64,000 nucleotides of DNA from Rhodopseudomonas boonkerdii (lineage in GTDB: Bacteria > Pseudomonadota > Alphaproteobacteria > Rhizobiales > Xanthobacteraceae). Shown one piece after another: positions 35,063 to 43,337 of this stretch. Location: the NCBI RefSeq assembly GCF_021184025.1, contig NZ_CP036537.1, positions 1,674,001 to 1,738,000 of the forward strand, given 5' to 3'. The number at the start of each line of letters is the position of its first letter. The first letter of the stretch is position 1. The position numbers were made by a program, and so were the translations under genes. The notes under the pieces were generated by a model. That model was not told the origin of the DNA. It saw nothing but the letters and a program-made list of their open reading frames with translations, and made no database searches.

Positions 35063-35764
35063 TCAGGCCGGGATGCGAATCTCGTCATCGCTGGGTTCGC
35101 GGAGCACGTAACCGCGGCCCCACACCGTTTCGATGAAGTTGCGGCCTTCTGAGGCGTTGGCCAGCTTCTTGCGGAGCTTGCAGATGAAGACGTCGATGAT
35201 CTTCAGCTCGGGCTCGTCCATGCCACCATAGAGATGGTTGAGGAACATTTCCTTGGTGAGGGTGGTGCCCTTGCGGAGCGAGAGCAGCTCCAGCATCTGA
35301 TATTCCTTGCCGGTCAGATGGACGCGCTGACCGCCGACTTCCACCGTCTTGGTGTCGAGATTGACCACGAGATCGCCGGTCTGGATGACCGACTGGGCAT
35401 GACCCTTGGAGCGGCGCACGATCGCATGGATGCGGGCAACCAGCTCGTCCTTGTGGAAGGGTTTGGTCATGTAGTCGTCGGCGCCGACGCCGAGACCCTT
35501 GACCTTGTCCTCGATGCCGGCGAGGCCCGAGAGAATGAGGATCGGGGTCTTGATCTTCGACACCCGCAGCTGCTTGAGCACATCATAGCCGGACATGTCC
35601 GGGAGATTGAGATCGAGCAGGATAATATCGTAATCGTAGAGTTTGCCGAGATCGACGCCCTCTTCTCCGAGGTCCGTCGTGTAGACGTTGAAGCTCTCGG
35701 ATTTGAGCATCAGCTCAATCGACTGCGCAACAGCGCTATCATCTTCAATTAGCAAAACGCGCAT
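35063..35764 (-). CDS. ctrA: cell-cycle master response regulator CtrA
   Basis: A 233-residue OmpR-family regulator. The receiver domain has [20 protein letters not shown], acceptor Asp51 ([15 protein letters not shown]) and the switch [20 protein letters not shown] with TKPF. The DNA-binding winged helix (about 125-225) has [19 protein letters not shown] and [21 protein letters not shown], which is distinctive for CtrA. It is activated by the CckA-ChpT phosphorelay (chpT is at 28042) and controls cell-cycle, flagellar and polar genes. The C-terminus ends IRIPA rather than the Caulobacter AA degradation signal. The upstream region has CcrM-type GANTC sites. Confidence 0.97.
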   Translation of the reverse strand: MRVLLIEDDSAVAQSIELMLKSESFNVYTTDLGEEGVDLGKLYDYDIILLDLNLPDMSGYDVLKQLRVSKIKTPILILSGLAGIEDKVKGLGVGADDYMTKPFHKDELVARIHAIVRRSKGHAQSVIQTGDLVVNLDTKTVEVGGQRVHLTGKEYQMLELLSLRKGTTLTKEMFLNHLYGGMDEPELKIIDVFICKLRKKLANASEGRNFIETVWGRGYVLREPSDDEIRIPA

Positions 35765-35843
35765 GCCAGTCCCCTTTGGTCGCCGCTGCGGGCGTCAGGT
35801 CGGCCGCCATACTTGCGGCACCAATAAACGCCTACGAACAACT

Positions 35844-36012
35844 GATTCGGATCCTGACGAGATATGGTTAACAAATGCTGATTCTTCTCCGCAAGCGCTA
35901 ATCGTGCAAATTTTGCCGAATCGCCGTAAGATGTTGCGTCAAAGACTCTTTTTGTACCCGTATCCGCTCAAGTTCCACATGAGGAGAAGGCCGCGACCTG
36001 CTCCATCGATTC
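35844..36012. promoter_or_regulatory. ctrA upstream region: five GANTC sites
   Basis: GANTC (target of the cell-cycle methylase CcrM) occurs at 35844, 35880, 35918, 35944 and 36008, five times in 169 bases. In Caulobacter a GANTC in the ctrA promoter couples expression to replication. The block lies 80-250 bases upstream of the ctrA start and also within the divergent region before fliI. Confidence 0.6.
35864..35871 (-). promoter_or_regulatory. CtrA half-site TTAACCAT upstream of ctrA
   Basis: On the minus strand the octamer TTAACCAT, the CtrA half-site described in Caulobacter, lies 100 bases upstream of the ctrA start codon. It suggests autoregulation. Confidence 0.5.
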
Positions 36013-36082
36013 ACACCGTCTTTCTGCCGGCGCGAATGCTCTCAGTCATCCAAGACAGTGTGGGAATGATTAACGATGCGGG

Positions 36083-36097
36083 TAAACACAGGGTTAA
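36083..36097 (+). promoter_or_regulatory. weak CtrA-like site upstream of fliI
   Basis: TAAA-N7-TTAA (36083-36097) is one mismatch from the CtrA consensus, about 110 bases before fliI. A further TTAA lies at 36070. Support is weak. Confidence 0.25.
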
Positions 36098-36205
36098 GGG
36101 CCCGGCGGCAATGAGGCGAAACTTTAAAGCTTTCGCTACGAAGCATTCACGTTGAAGGCGACGATAAGGCAGTAAAGGCCGGACTTCCTTGAAAGCGCAT
36201 TGCTC

Positions 36206-37531
36206 GTGAAAGCACTTGCCGAACAGATCGCCGATATCGACGGCGTCAACATCTACGGACGCGTGGTCGGCGTGCGCGGTCTCATGGTGGAGATCGCCGG
36301 CCCCATCCACGCCATGTCCGTCGGCGCGCGTCTCGTCATCGAGACCGGCACCAACCGTTTCATCCCAGCCGAGGTGATCGGCTTCTCCGGCGACAATGCT
36401 GTCGTGATGCCCTTTGCCGGCCTCGAGGGCGTCCGCCGTGGCTGCCGTGCAGTCATCGCCAATGCTGCCAGCATGGTGCGGCCGTCGATCGGCTGGCTCG
36501 GCCGCGTGGTCAATGCCATGGGCGAGCCCATTGATGGCAAGGGCCCGCTGCCGCAGGGCCCGGCGCCGATGCCCTATCGTGCAGCGCCGCCGCCGGCGCA
36601 TGCGCGCAAGCGCGTCGGTGCGCCGCTCGATCTCGGCGTCCGTTCCATGAACACCTTTCTCACCTGCTGCCGCGGTCAGCGCATGGGCATTTTCGCTGGT
36701 TCGGGCGTCGGTAAGTCGGTGCTGCTCTCGATGCTGGCGCGCAACGTCGATGCGGATGTCTCGGTCATCGGCCTGATCGGCGAGCGTGGTCGCGAGGTGC
36801 AGGAGTTCCTGCAAGAGGATCTCGGCGAGGAAGGTCTCGCCCGCGCGGTGGTCGTGGTGGCGACCTCGGACGAGCCGGCGCTGATGCGCCGCCAGGCTGC
36901 CTATCTCACTTTGTCCATCTCGGAATACTTCCGCGACGAGGGCAAGGACGTCATGTGCATGATGGACTCGGTCACCCGTTTCGCCATGGCGCAGCGCGAG
37001 ATCGGCCTCTCCGTGGGCGAGCCGCCGACCGCAAAAGGTTATACGCCGACGGTCTTCACCGAATTGCCGAAGCTGCTGGAACGGGCAGGGCCCGGCACCG
37101 ACGAAGGTTCCATCACAGCGATCTTCACGGTGCTGGTGGACGGCGACGATCACAACGAACCCGTGGCCGACGCGGTGCGCGGCATTCTCGATGGCCATAT
37201 CGTCATGCAGCGCGGCATCGCCGAGCGTGGGCGCTATCCGGCCATCAATATTCTCAAATCCGTTTCGCGTACCATGCCGCGTTCCTGCGATCCGGCCTAT
37301 CTGCCGACCATCACGCGCGCGCGCCAGATCATGGCGACCTACTCGGATATGGAAGAGCTGATCCGCCTCGGCGCCTATCGCGCCGGTTCCAGCCCGGAGG
37401 TGGACGAGGCCATCGCGCTGCACGAGCCGCTCGAGGCGTTCCTGCGCCAGCGCAAGGACGAGGTATGTGGATTGCTGGAGGGATACCAGCAACTGCAACA
37501 AATCGTTGGTAGTTTGGCAACGGAACGCTAA
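36206..37531 (+). CDS. fliI: flagellar export ATPase FliI
   Basis: A 441-residue ATPase of the type III flagellar export apparatus. It starts at GTG 36206 ([20 protein letters not shown]); a TTG two codons upstream is an alternative. Walker A is [14 protein letters not shown] (about residue 170), followed by [15 protein letters not shown], the Walker B region [20 protein letters not shown] and [16 protein letters not shown]. Together with FliH and FliJ it docks at FlhA (also in this window) and helps unfold and feed flagellar substrates. The gap to fliJ is 109 bases. It diverges from ctrA. Confidence 0.95.
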   Translation: MKALAEQIADIDGVNIYGRVVGVRGLMVEIAGPIHAMSVGARLVIETGTNRFIPAEVIGFSGDNAVVMPFAGLEGVRRGCRAVIANAASMVRPSIGWLGRVVNAMGEPIDGKGPLPQGPAPMPYRAAPPPAHARKRVGAPLDLGVRSMNTFLTCCRGQRMGIFAGSGVGKSVLLSMLARNVDADVSVIGLIGERGREVQEFLQEDLGEEGLARAVVVVATSDEPALMRRQAAYLTLSISEYFRDEGKDVMCMMDSVTRFAMAQREIGLSVGEPPTAKGYTPTVFTELPKLLERAGPGTDEGSITAIFTVLVDGDDHNEPVADAVRGILDGHIVMQRGIAERGRYPAINILKSVSRTMPRSCDPAYLPTITRARQIMATYSDMEELIRLGAYRAGSSPEVDEAIALHEPLEAFLRQRKDEVCGLLEGYQQLQQIVGSLATER

Positions 37532-37640
37532 CTTTGTCGCGGCATCATGATCGCCAGAGATGGAATTCGGCCGGCTGCTCCCGTTCGGGCTGCTGGCGTT
37601 GTCCCGCTTTGAGACCGGGACTTCTGGGGAGTATGAGTCG

Positions 37641-38060
37641 ATGAAGTCACGTGACACCCTGATCCGCCTGAAGAAGTTTCAGGTCGACGAGAAGCGCCGC
37701 CGGGTCAATCAGATCGAAGGCATGATCGCCGACTTCCAGCGCATGTCGGTCGATCTGGAGCGCGAGATCCAGACCGAGCAGGACCGCGCCGGCATTCAGG
37801 ATCCGTCCCACTTCGCCTATCCGACTTATGCCAAGGCCGCGATCCAGCGCCGCGAAAACCTGACCCGCTCGGCCGACGAATTGCGCGTCCAGCTCGAAGA
37901 CGCCAAGGCGCTGCTCGCCGAAGCCTTCGAAGAGCTCAAGAAGGTCGAACTGCTCGACGAGCGCGACCAGGCCCGGGCCCGCGAAGAGGAGAATGCCCGC
38001 GAGCAGGCCGATCTCGACAGCATCGGCCTGATGCGCGCCCGCATCGGTGCGGTCGCCTGA
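37641..38060 (+). CDS. fliJ: flagellar export chaperone FliJ
   Basis: A 139-residue, highly charged helical protein starting at 37641 (MKSRDTLIRLKKFQVDEKRR); the open frame begins earlier, but this start sits next to a GGGGAG-like site. Nearly the whole length is an antiparallel coiled-coil pattern (EIQTEQDRAGIQ, then ADELRVQLEDAKALLAEAFE). FliJ is the stalk-like subunit of the FliI ATPase ring and interacts with FlhA. The identification rests on position after fliI and on the length and coiled-coil form, because FliJ sequences diverge quickly. Confidence 0.88.
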   Translation: MKSRDTLIRLKKFQVDEKRRRVNQIEGMIADFQRMSVDLEREIQTEQDRAGIQDPSHFAYPTYAKAAIQRRENLTRSADELRVQLEDAKALLAEAFEELKKVELLDERDQARAREEENAREQADLDSIGLMRARIGAVA

Positions 38061-38091
38061 GACCGGATTACTTCGGTACGAAGCTTTCAAG

Positions 38092-38116
38092 CCCGGGCTG
38101 CAAGGTCCGGGTTTTT
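38092..38116 (+). terminator. terminator after fliJ
   Basis: CCCGG (38092-38096) pairs with CCGGG (38107-38111) around a ten-base loop and is followed by TTTTT. It lies 31 bases beyond the fliJ stop codon. Confidence 0.75.
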
Positions 38117-38244
38117 CATTGGCCTGTATCCACAGCGCGAACAACCATCATGGCTTGCGCGCCGGTATTCATGTTACGAGTCGGCAATACCGCTTCGCGA
38201 AGCCCATCACGTAGCAAAAGATATTTCCAGGTCGAGGAGACGGG

Positions 38245-38793
38245 ATGCTCACGCCGGCAGAACTGGTCTGGCTCATCGCAGCGGTTGCAAAGGGCGATGA
38301 GGCTGCATTCGAGCGCCTTTATACCGCCACGCGCGCGAAACTGTTCGGTGTCGTTCTCCGTATCTTGCGCAGACAGGATCTCGCGGAGGAAGTGATCCAG
38401 GAGGTCTATGTCAAGATCTGGAACAGCGCCGGCCAGTTCAACCCCGGCGTCGCGTCGCCAATCACATGGATGGCTTCGATAGCGCGCAATCGCGCGATCG
38501 ATGTCGTGCGCAAGAAGGGCGAGGTGTCGATAGAGGAAGAGCCGGCCGCCATGGACGTCGCCGCCGATACGCCCGATCCGCTCGCGCGCCGCGAGATGAC
38601 CGAAGAATTGCGGCGCCTGCTCGAATGCGTCGGGCAGCTCGAACCGGAACGGCAGAAGCTGGTGCTGCTCGCTTACTACAACGGCTGGAGTCGCGAACAG
38701 CTTGCGGCCAAATTCCAGACGCCCGTGAACACCGTAAAGACATGGCTGCGCCGAAGCATGTTGGATATCCGCGCATGTCTGGGGCTGGCATGA
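38245..38793 (+). CDS. ECF RNA polymerase sigma factor
   Basis: A 182-residue sigma-70 family ECF factor; GAGGAG precedes the ATG. Region 2 spans about 15-90 (FERLYTATRAKLFGVVLRIL, then EVIQEVYVKIWNSAGQF and PITWMASIARNRAIDVVRKK). Region 4 spans about 125-180 (LEPERQKLVLLAYYNGWSRE, then FQTPVNTVKTWLRRS). It is co-transcribed with, and overlaps, an anti-sigma gene with an RskA-like C-terminal domain, which places it in the SigK/RpoE-like type. It is not EcfG. The gene for EcfG, which would read the GGAAC-CGTT promoters found here, is not in the window. Confidence 0.92.
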   Translation: MLTPAELVWLIAAVAKGDEAAFERLYTATRAKLFGVVLRILRRQDLAEEVIQEVYVKIWNSAGQFNPGVASPITWMASIARNRAIDVVRKKGEVSIEEEPAAMDVAADTPDPLARREMTEELRRLLECVGQLEPERQKLVLLAYYNGWSREQLAAKFQTPVNTVKTWLRRSMLDIRACLGLA

Positions 38794-39662
38794 TGGACTA
38801 CAGCGAAGATCATATCGTACTCGCCGCGGAATACGCGCTCGGCACGCTCGATGCCGACGAACGCGCGCAGGTCGAGCAGATGATGGTGGTCGACAAGAAC
38901 TATGCGGCTGTCGTCGAGTCGTGGGAGCGCGCGCTCGCCGTGCTCAATCACATGGTCGGTCTTGTCGAGCCGCGTCCGCAGGTGTGGGACAGCATCCGCA
39001 GCACCATTGGCCTGTCGGGTCAGCAGGCGCCCCTCGTGCTGCCATCGGTGCCGGAGCCCGCAGCGGCGCCCGTTGCCGAAGCCGTGCGCGAGCCTGTGCA
39101 GGCCGACAGTTCCAATGTCATCGTCCTGATGCGCCGCGCGCAGCGCTGGCGCGGTATTGCTGCCGCGACGGGGGCCATTGCTGCCGCGCTGATTGCCCTG
39201 ATCGGCGTGCAGGCGACGCGTCCGGATCTTTTGCCGGCCGGTCTTCGTCCAAAGCCGATCGTGCAGGTCGTCCAGCAGGCGCCGGCACCTCAGCAACTCG
39301 CCGCGCAGTCGCAATATGTCGCTTTGCTGCAGACCGATGCGTCATCGCCGGCCTTCATTCTCACCGTCGATGCCGTGACCAAGAATTTCACGGTTCGCCG
39401 TGTCGGCGCCGAACCGCAGACGGGTAAGAGCTACGAGCTCTGGATCGTGTCCGACAAGTTTCAGAGCCCGCGTTCGCTCGGCGTGATTGGCGGCGATGAA
39501 TTCACCACCCGCGCCGCGCTTGCGACCTACGATCCGGAGACGGTCAATCAGGCCACCTACGCGGTGACCATCGAACCGGAAGGCGGCTCGCCGACCGGTT
39601 CGGCGACGGGCCCGATCGTGTTCACCGGCAAGCTGATCGAAACGGTACCGCCGCCGAAGTGA
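38790..39662 (+). CDS. membrane anti-sigma factor (RskA-like)
   Basis: A 290-residue protein whose start overlaps the sigma gene (ATGA). The N-terminal helical domain (MMDYSEDHIVLAAEYALGTL onward) lacks the HxxxCxxC zinc motif, so it is a non-zinc anti-sigma domain. An Ala/Pro/Val linker leads to one membrane helix (about 128-148, GIAAATGAIAAALIALIGVQ). The periplasmic RskA-type domain has ELWIVSDKFQSPRSLGVIGG. It should hold the sigma factor at the inner membrane until a signal triggers release, probably by regulated proteolysis. Confidence 0.9.
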   Translation: MMDYSEDHIVLAAEYALGTLDADERAQVEQMMVVDKNYAAVVESWERALAVLNHMVGLVEPRPQVWDSIRSTIGLSGQQAPLVLPSVPEPAAAPVAEAVREPVQADSSNVIVLMRRAQRWRGIAAATGAIAAALIALIGVQATRPDLLPAGLRPKPIVQVVQQAPAPQQLAAQSQYVALLQTDASSPAFILTVDAVTKNFTVRRVGAEPQTGKSYELWIVSDKFQSPRSLGVIGGDEFTTRAALATYDPETVNQATYAVTIEPEGGSPTGSATGPIVFTGKLIETVPPPK

Positions 39663-39670
39663 AACTCGAA

Positions 39671-39998
39671 CCCTCATCCTCAGTGTCTGACCGCAAACTC
39701 GCCCCCTCATGGTGAGGAGCGGCCACAGGCCGCGTCTCGAACCATGAGATGGCTTTGCAGGACCGTCTCGAAAGATATTTCGTAGGATGCCGGAGCTCCC
39801 GGTCCATCCTTCGAGACGCCATTTCTGACGAAATGGCTCCTCAGGATGAGGTTTGGGGCTTTTTCGGTCAGGTTCTGAGGAGCCGGGCAGAGCGCGGCGT
39901 CTCGAAGGGTGGCGGCCCTCTGGAGCCAAGCCAACTCATGGTTCGAGACGGCGCTCTCAGCGGCGCAATTGCACCGCTAGGCCTCCTCACCATGAGGG
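39671..39998. repeat. about 330-bp nested imperfect palindrome (intergenic repeat element)
   Basis: Inverted pairs nest around a centre near 39850. CCCTCATGGTGAGGAG (39704-39719) is perfectly complementary to 39983-39998, GTCTCGAACCATGAG (about 39734) to CTCATGGTTCGAGAC (about 39938), and CCATCCTTCGAGACGCC (about 39802) to GGCGTCTCGAAGGGTGG (about 39897). Such elements are scattered through Bradyrhizobiaceae genomes. It contains no gene that I would call. Confidence 0.75.
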
Positions 39999-40046
39999 AT
40001 TGAGTACGTAGTGCTCAACTACACAAACAGAGCACCCCACAAAAGA

Positions 40047-40073
40047 AAAACGCCCGTGGGGAGCGGGCGTTTT
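40047..40073. terminator. bidirectional rho-independent terminator
   Basis: AAAACGCCCG (40047-40056) pairs with CGGGCGTTTT (40064-40073). With A-runs and T-runs on both sides it can end the small membrane protein transcript on the minus strand and read-through from the anti-sigma side. Confidence 0.85.
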
Positions 40074-40161
40074 CCATTTAGCAGTCCACTTGGGGGGAGT
40101 GGGGTCTGCTGCGTCCGCATGACGACCTTGGGGGACATCGGCATGCGAATTCATAAAACTC

Positions 40162-40362
40162 TTAGCGGACCATGCTCGCGTTCGACGTTGCCGTCGTCAC
40201 CGGTGCGCCGGCCTTGATGGTGCGCGCGGTCTGCGTGAAGCTCTGATCCGAATTGATGCGCGACGAGATACCGACACCCGCCACGAAAATACCTGCCACG
40301 AGAGCCACGACGACCACTTTCAGGTGGGTCATGCGATCCGCGCTGTAAATCGAGTGGTTCAT
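40162..40362 (-). CDS. small single-pass membrane protein, EcfG-promoter controlled
   Basis: A 66-residue protein; AGGAG lies six bases before the ATG at 40362. Residues about 12-32 (MTHLKVVVVALVAGIFVAGVG) form one membrane helix or uncleaved signal, followed by a polar Ser/Thr/Ala-rich tail. An internal ATG at residue 11 is another possible start. The function is unknown. A perfect GGAAC-N17-CGTT motif 81 bases upstream suggests general-stress control. Confidence 0.75.
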   Translation of the reverse strand: MNHSIYSADRMTHLKVVVVALVAGIFVAGVGISSRINSDQSFTQTARTIKAGAPVTTATSNASMVR

Positions 40363-40442
40363 CGAACGCTCCTGCCGTTCTCTTCCTGACGACTCGTTGG
40401 TGTCGAGCTTCTGCCGTCAGGTTCACAATCTGTGTTGCAAGA

Positions 40443-40468
40443 AACGTAAAATCGAGGGCTGACGTTCC
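40443..40468 (-). promoter_or_regulatory. EcfG general-stress promoter
   Basis: On the minus strand GGAAC (40468-40464), 17 bases, then CGTT (40446-40443) match the EcfG consensus at all nine positions. It lies 81 bases upstream of the small membrane protein start. The rest of the gap up to flhA (40469-40746) is partly AT-rich and shows no gene. Confidence 0.75.
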
Positions 40469-40746
40469 GGATTGACGATCACAAGGCGGTGAGATTCCGT
40501 GATTGCATGCCCCGCAAACGGGCGGGTAAACCTGGATTTTGTAAAATATTCTCTATTTATCAAGAAGATAGATTGTTTTGTCGCAGCTTGTGGTGATCTG
40601 CCGGTGAAACATTACGAATCGGCAAGCCTCTTGTGTGTGATGAATTTGCATCGCCGGTCCTGAGGTGATTTGCCGGCCAGCAGCGTTTTCGAGCCGAGTA
40701 GCTATGGGTTTCTGCCTCGGATCGCGTCCGGAAGACAGGACTGAGC

Positions 40747-42903
40747 TCAGACGCTTCCGACCGTCTTCAGCCGGGCGCGGGGATGGATTTCCGCCTGCGA
40801 CAAAACGGTCGTCTGCGAGCGGAAACGCTCGACCAGCGAGCGCACGAACGGCCGGATCGCGGCCGAGGTGACGAGCACCGGCGCTTCGCCTTCACGTGCG
40901 GCCTGTTCGAAACTGTTGCGCACCGCGACCATGAATTCCGACAGCTTTGACGGCTGCATCGCGAGGCTGCGTTCCTCGCCGTTGCCGATGATGGACTCCG
41001 CGAAAGCTTGCTCCCAATGCGCCGAGAGCGCGATGAGGGGAAGATAGCCGGCATAGGACGTATTCTGCGCGCAGATCTGGCGAGCGAGGCGGGCCCGGAC
41101 ATGTTCGACGATGGTCGATGGATTGCGCGAATAGGCAAGTGCGTCGGCGATGCCTTCGAGAATGGTCGAGAGGTCTCGCACCGAGATGCGCTCGGTGAGA
41201 AGGAGCTGAAGTACGCGCTGGATGCCGGAGACGGTGATGAGCGCGGGAACGATGTCCTTGACCAGCTCGCCCTGTTCCTTCGGCAGATCCTTGAGCAGCT
41301 TCTGCACCTCGCCATAGGAGAGCAGGTCCGACATGTTGCCCTTGAGCAGTTCAGTCAAGTGCGTCGACAGCACGGTGGCGGCATCGACAACCGTATAGCC
41401 CTTCAAGGAGGCTTCTTCCTTCAGCGCGGCATCGACCCAGGTGGCGGGCAGGCCGAAAGTCGGCTCTGTCGTGTGGATGCCGGGCACGGTGACCTGCTGG
41501 CCGCCGGGGTCCATGACCATGAACTGGTTCGGCCAGATGCGGCCGGTGCCGGCTTCGACTTCCTTGATCTTGATGACGTAGGTGTTTGCCTCGAGCTGGA
41601 CATTGTCGAGGATGCGCACCGATGGCATCACAAAACCCATCTCGACGGCCAGCGACTTGCGCAATGCCTTGATCTGTTCGGTGAGACGATCGGTGCCGTC
41701 AGGTCCGTTGACCAGCGGCAGCAGCGCGTAACCGAGTTCGATCTTGAGGTCGTCGATCTTCAGCGATGCGGAAATCGGCTCTTCGGCAGCAGCAGCGCCC
41801 TGTGCGGCGCCGGCGGCAGTGGCCGGCCCGCCGGCGCTACCGGCTGCGGCTTGCTGAGCAGCTGCGGCCTTCTGCACCTTGTTGCGCTTGCTGGCGGTGT
41901 AGGCGAGCCAGCTGGCGCCACCGCCGAGGGCGATGAAGGGCAGCATCGGAATGCCCGGCAGCAATGCCAGCGTGAACATGACGCCGGCGGACATGCCGAG
42001 CGCCTGTGGATAGCCGGAGAACTGCCTCATCAGCGTCTTGTCAGCGGCGCCGGTGATGCCGGCCTTGGAGACGAGCAGGCCGGCTGCGGTCGAGACGATC
42101 AGGGCAGGGACCTGAGTGACGAGGCCGTCGCCAACGGTCAGCAGCGTGTAGGTGCGGCCGGCTTCGGAGAACGGCATGCCTTGTTGTGCAACGCCGATGA
42201 TGATGCCGCCGACCACGTTGATGGCGGTGATGAGCAGGCCGGCGATGGCGTCGCCACGGACGAATTTCGAGGCACCGTCCATGGCGCCGAAGAAGCCGCT
42301 TTCGTCTTCCAGCTCCTTGCGGCGTGCCTTGGCGGTCGCTTCGTCGATCAGGCCGGCGGAGAGGTCGGCGTCGATCGCCATCTGCTTGCCAGGCATCGAG
42401 TCGAGTTGAAAGCGCGCGGCGACTTCGGCGATACGGCCTGAACCCTTGGTGATGACGATGAAGTTCACGATCAGCAGGATCGCGAACACGACCACACCGA
42501 TGACGAAGTTGCCACCCATCACGAAATGGCCGAACGCCTCGATGACATGGCCGGCGGCGGCGGTGCCTTCATGGCCGTGCGAGAGGATCAGGCGGGTCGA
42601 GGCGAGGTTCAGCGACAGCCGCAGCATGGTCGAGATCAGCAGCACGGTCGGGAACGATGAGAATTCCAGCGGCGTCTGGGTGAACAGCGCCGTCATCAGG
42701 ATCAGCACCGACATGGTGATGGAGATCGCGAGAAAGACGTCCAGCATGAATGCCGGCAACGGCATGATCAGCACGATCAGGATGACCAGGACGCCGAGCG
42801 CGAGCGCGATATCGCCGCGCATGATCGTGCTCTTGAGCTTTTCGAGATCGAAGCCGCCGCCGTTCGGGCTGCCGATGCCTTGACCCGCCACCAAATCCGT
42901 CAT
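40747..42903 (-). CDS. flhA: flagellar biosynthesis protein FlhA
   Basis: A 718-residue inner-membrane core protein of the flagellar type III export gate. The start at 42903 (MTDLVAGQGIGSPNGGGFDL) gives the normal family length and is preceded by GGGGAAG. The N-terminal half carries about eight membrane helices (ALALGVLVILIVLIMPLPAF and others) with the conserved FHIPEP-type cytoplasmic loop AEVAARFQLDSMPGKQMAID. The C-terminal cytoplasmic domain (from about 370) binds export chaperones. It is separated from fliI/fliJ by 2.7 kb on the opposite strand. A CtrA-like box lies 160 bases upstream. Confidence 0.95.
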   Translation of the reverse strand: MTDLVAGQGIGSPNGGGFDLEKLKSTIMRGDIALALGVLVILIVLIMPLPAFMLDVFLAISITMSVLILMTALFTQTPLEFSSFPTVLLISTMLRLSLNLASTRLILSHGHEGTAAAGHVIEAFGHFVMGGNFVIGVVVFAILLIVNFIVITKGSGRIAEVAARFQLDSMPGKQMAIDADLSAGLIDEATAKARRKELEDESGFFGAMDGASKFVRGDAIAGLLITAINVVGGIIIGVAQQGMPFSEAGRTYTLLTVGDGLVTQVPALIVSTAAGLLVSKAGITGAADKTLMRQFSGYPQALGMSAGVMFTLALLPGIPMLPFIALGGGASWLAYTASKRNKVQKAAAAQQAAAGSAGGPATAAGAAQGAAAAEEPISASLKIDDLKIELGYALLPLVNGPDGTDRLTEQIKALRKSLAVEMGFVMPSVRILDNVQLEANTYVIKIKEVEAGTGRIWPNQFMVMDPGGQQVTVPGIHTTEPTFGLPATWVDAALKEEASLKGYTVVDAATVLSTHLTELLKGNMSDLLSYGEVQKLLKDLPKEQGELVKDIVPALITVSGIQRVLQLLLTERISVRDLSTILEGIADALAYSRNPSTIVEHVRARLARQICAQNTSYAGYLPLIALSAHWEQAFAESIIGNGEERSLAMQPSKLSEFMVAVRNSFEQAAREGEAPVLVTSAAIRPFVRSLVERFRSQTTVLSQAEIHPRARLKTVGSV

Positions 42904-43064
42904 CGTCACCGCTTCCCCGCGCGCATGACGATCATGCGCGCCGAACGTAGGCCTGGCAGCCGGAGGGCCGCCGATCCGCAAGTGAGGCACCGCACTGGCA
43001 TCCACGGGCATTCCCCCGATCGGCTGACGAGACGCGATATCACTCGGCAATTTTTGCCGTGTGT

Positions 43065-43083
43065 ATGGTTAGCAAAGGGTTAA
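43065..43083 (-). promoter_or_regulatory. CtrA-like binding site upstream of flhA
   Basis: On the minus strand TTAA-N7-CTAACCAT (43083-43065) matches the extended CtrA site TTAA-N7-TTAACCAT with one mismatch. It lies about 160 bases upstream of the flhA start codon. Confidence 0.5.
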
Positions 43084-43145
43084 TTTCACTTAACCGGAGG
43101 GAAGTTAGGGCAGCGTGACGCAGGGGTGCGGAGGCAGATCTGCTA

Positions 43146-43279
43146 CCTCTCCCGCTTGCGGGAGAGGGCTGGAGCCGTGTGCCGCGGTGAAGCTCGAAGA
43201 GCGAAGCCGGGAGCGGGGCCTCGCGGACGTACGAGTTGGGAGACACCCTCTCCCTGACCCTCCCCCCGAGCGGGGGAGG
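43146..43279. repeat. pair of GC-rich palindromes (REP-like intergenic repeat)
   Basis: CCTCTCCCGC (43146-43155) pairs with GCGGGAGAGG (43158-43167), and CCCTCCCCC with GGGGGAGGG near 43258-43279. The intervening bases are a conserved-looking spacer. This composite is typical of dispersed Bradyrhizobiaceae repeats, and open frames across it are artefacts. Confidence 0.7.
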
Positions 43280-43337
43280 GGACACCGCGGCCGTCGTGGG
43301 AAGAGGGGAAGAATGTTCTCCGCTCCCCCACTTCCGC

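Noticed and set aside
36011-37657. 548-codon open frame antisense to fliI and its flanks
   Set aside because: High-GC antisense shadow: composition rich in Arg/His/Asp, no recognisable motifs, and fliI on the other strand is unambiguous.
38245-38793. Identification of the sigma factor as EcfG
   Set aside because: It is paired with a membrane RskA-like anti-sigma rather than NepR/PhyR genes, so it belongs to another ECF group and should not be assumed to read the GGAAC-CGTT promoters.
41008-42441. 477-codon plus-strand frame opposite flhA
   Set aside because: Gly/Asp/Val-rich shadow of flhA without motifs.
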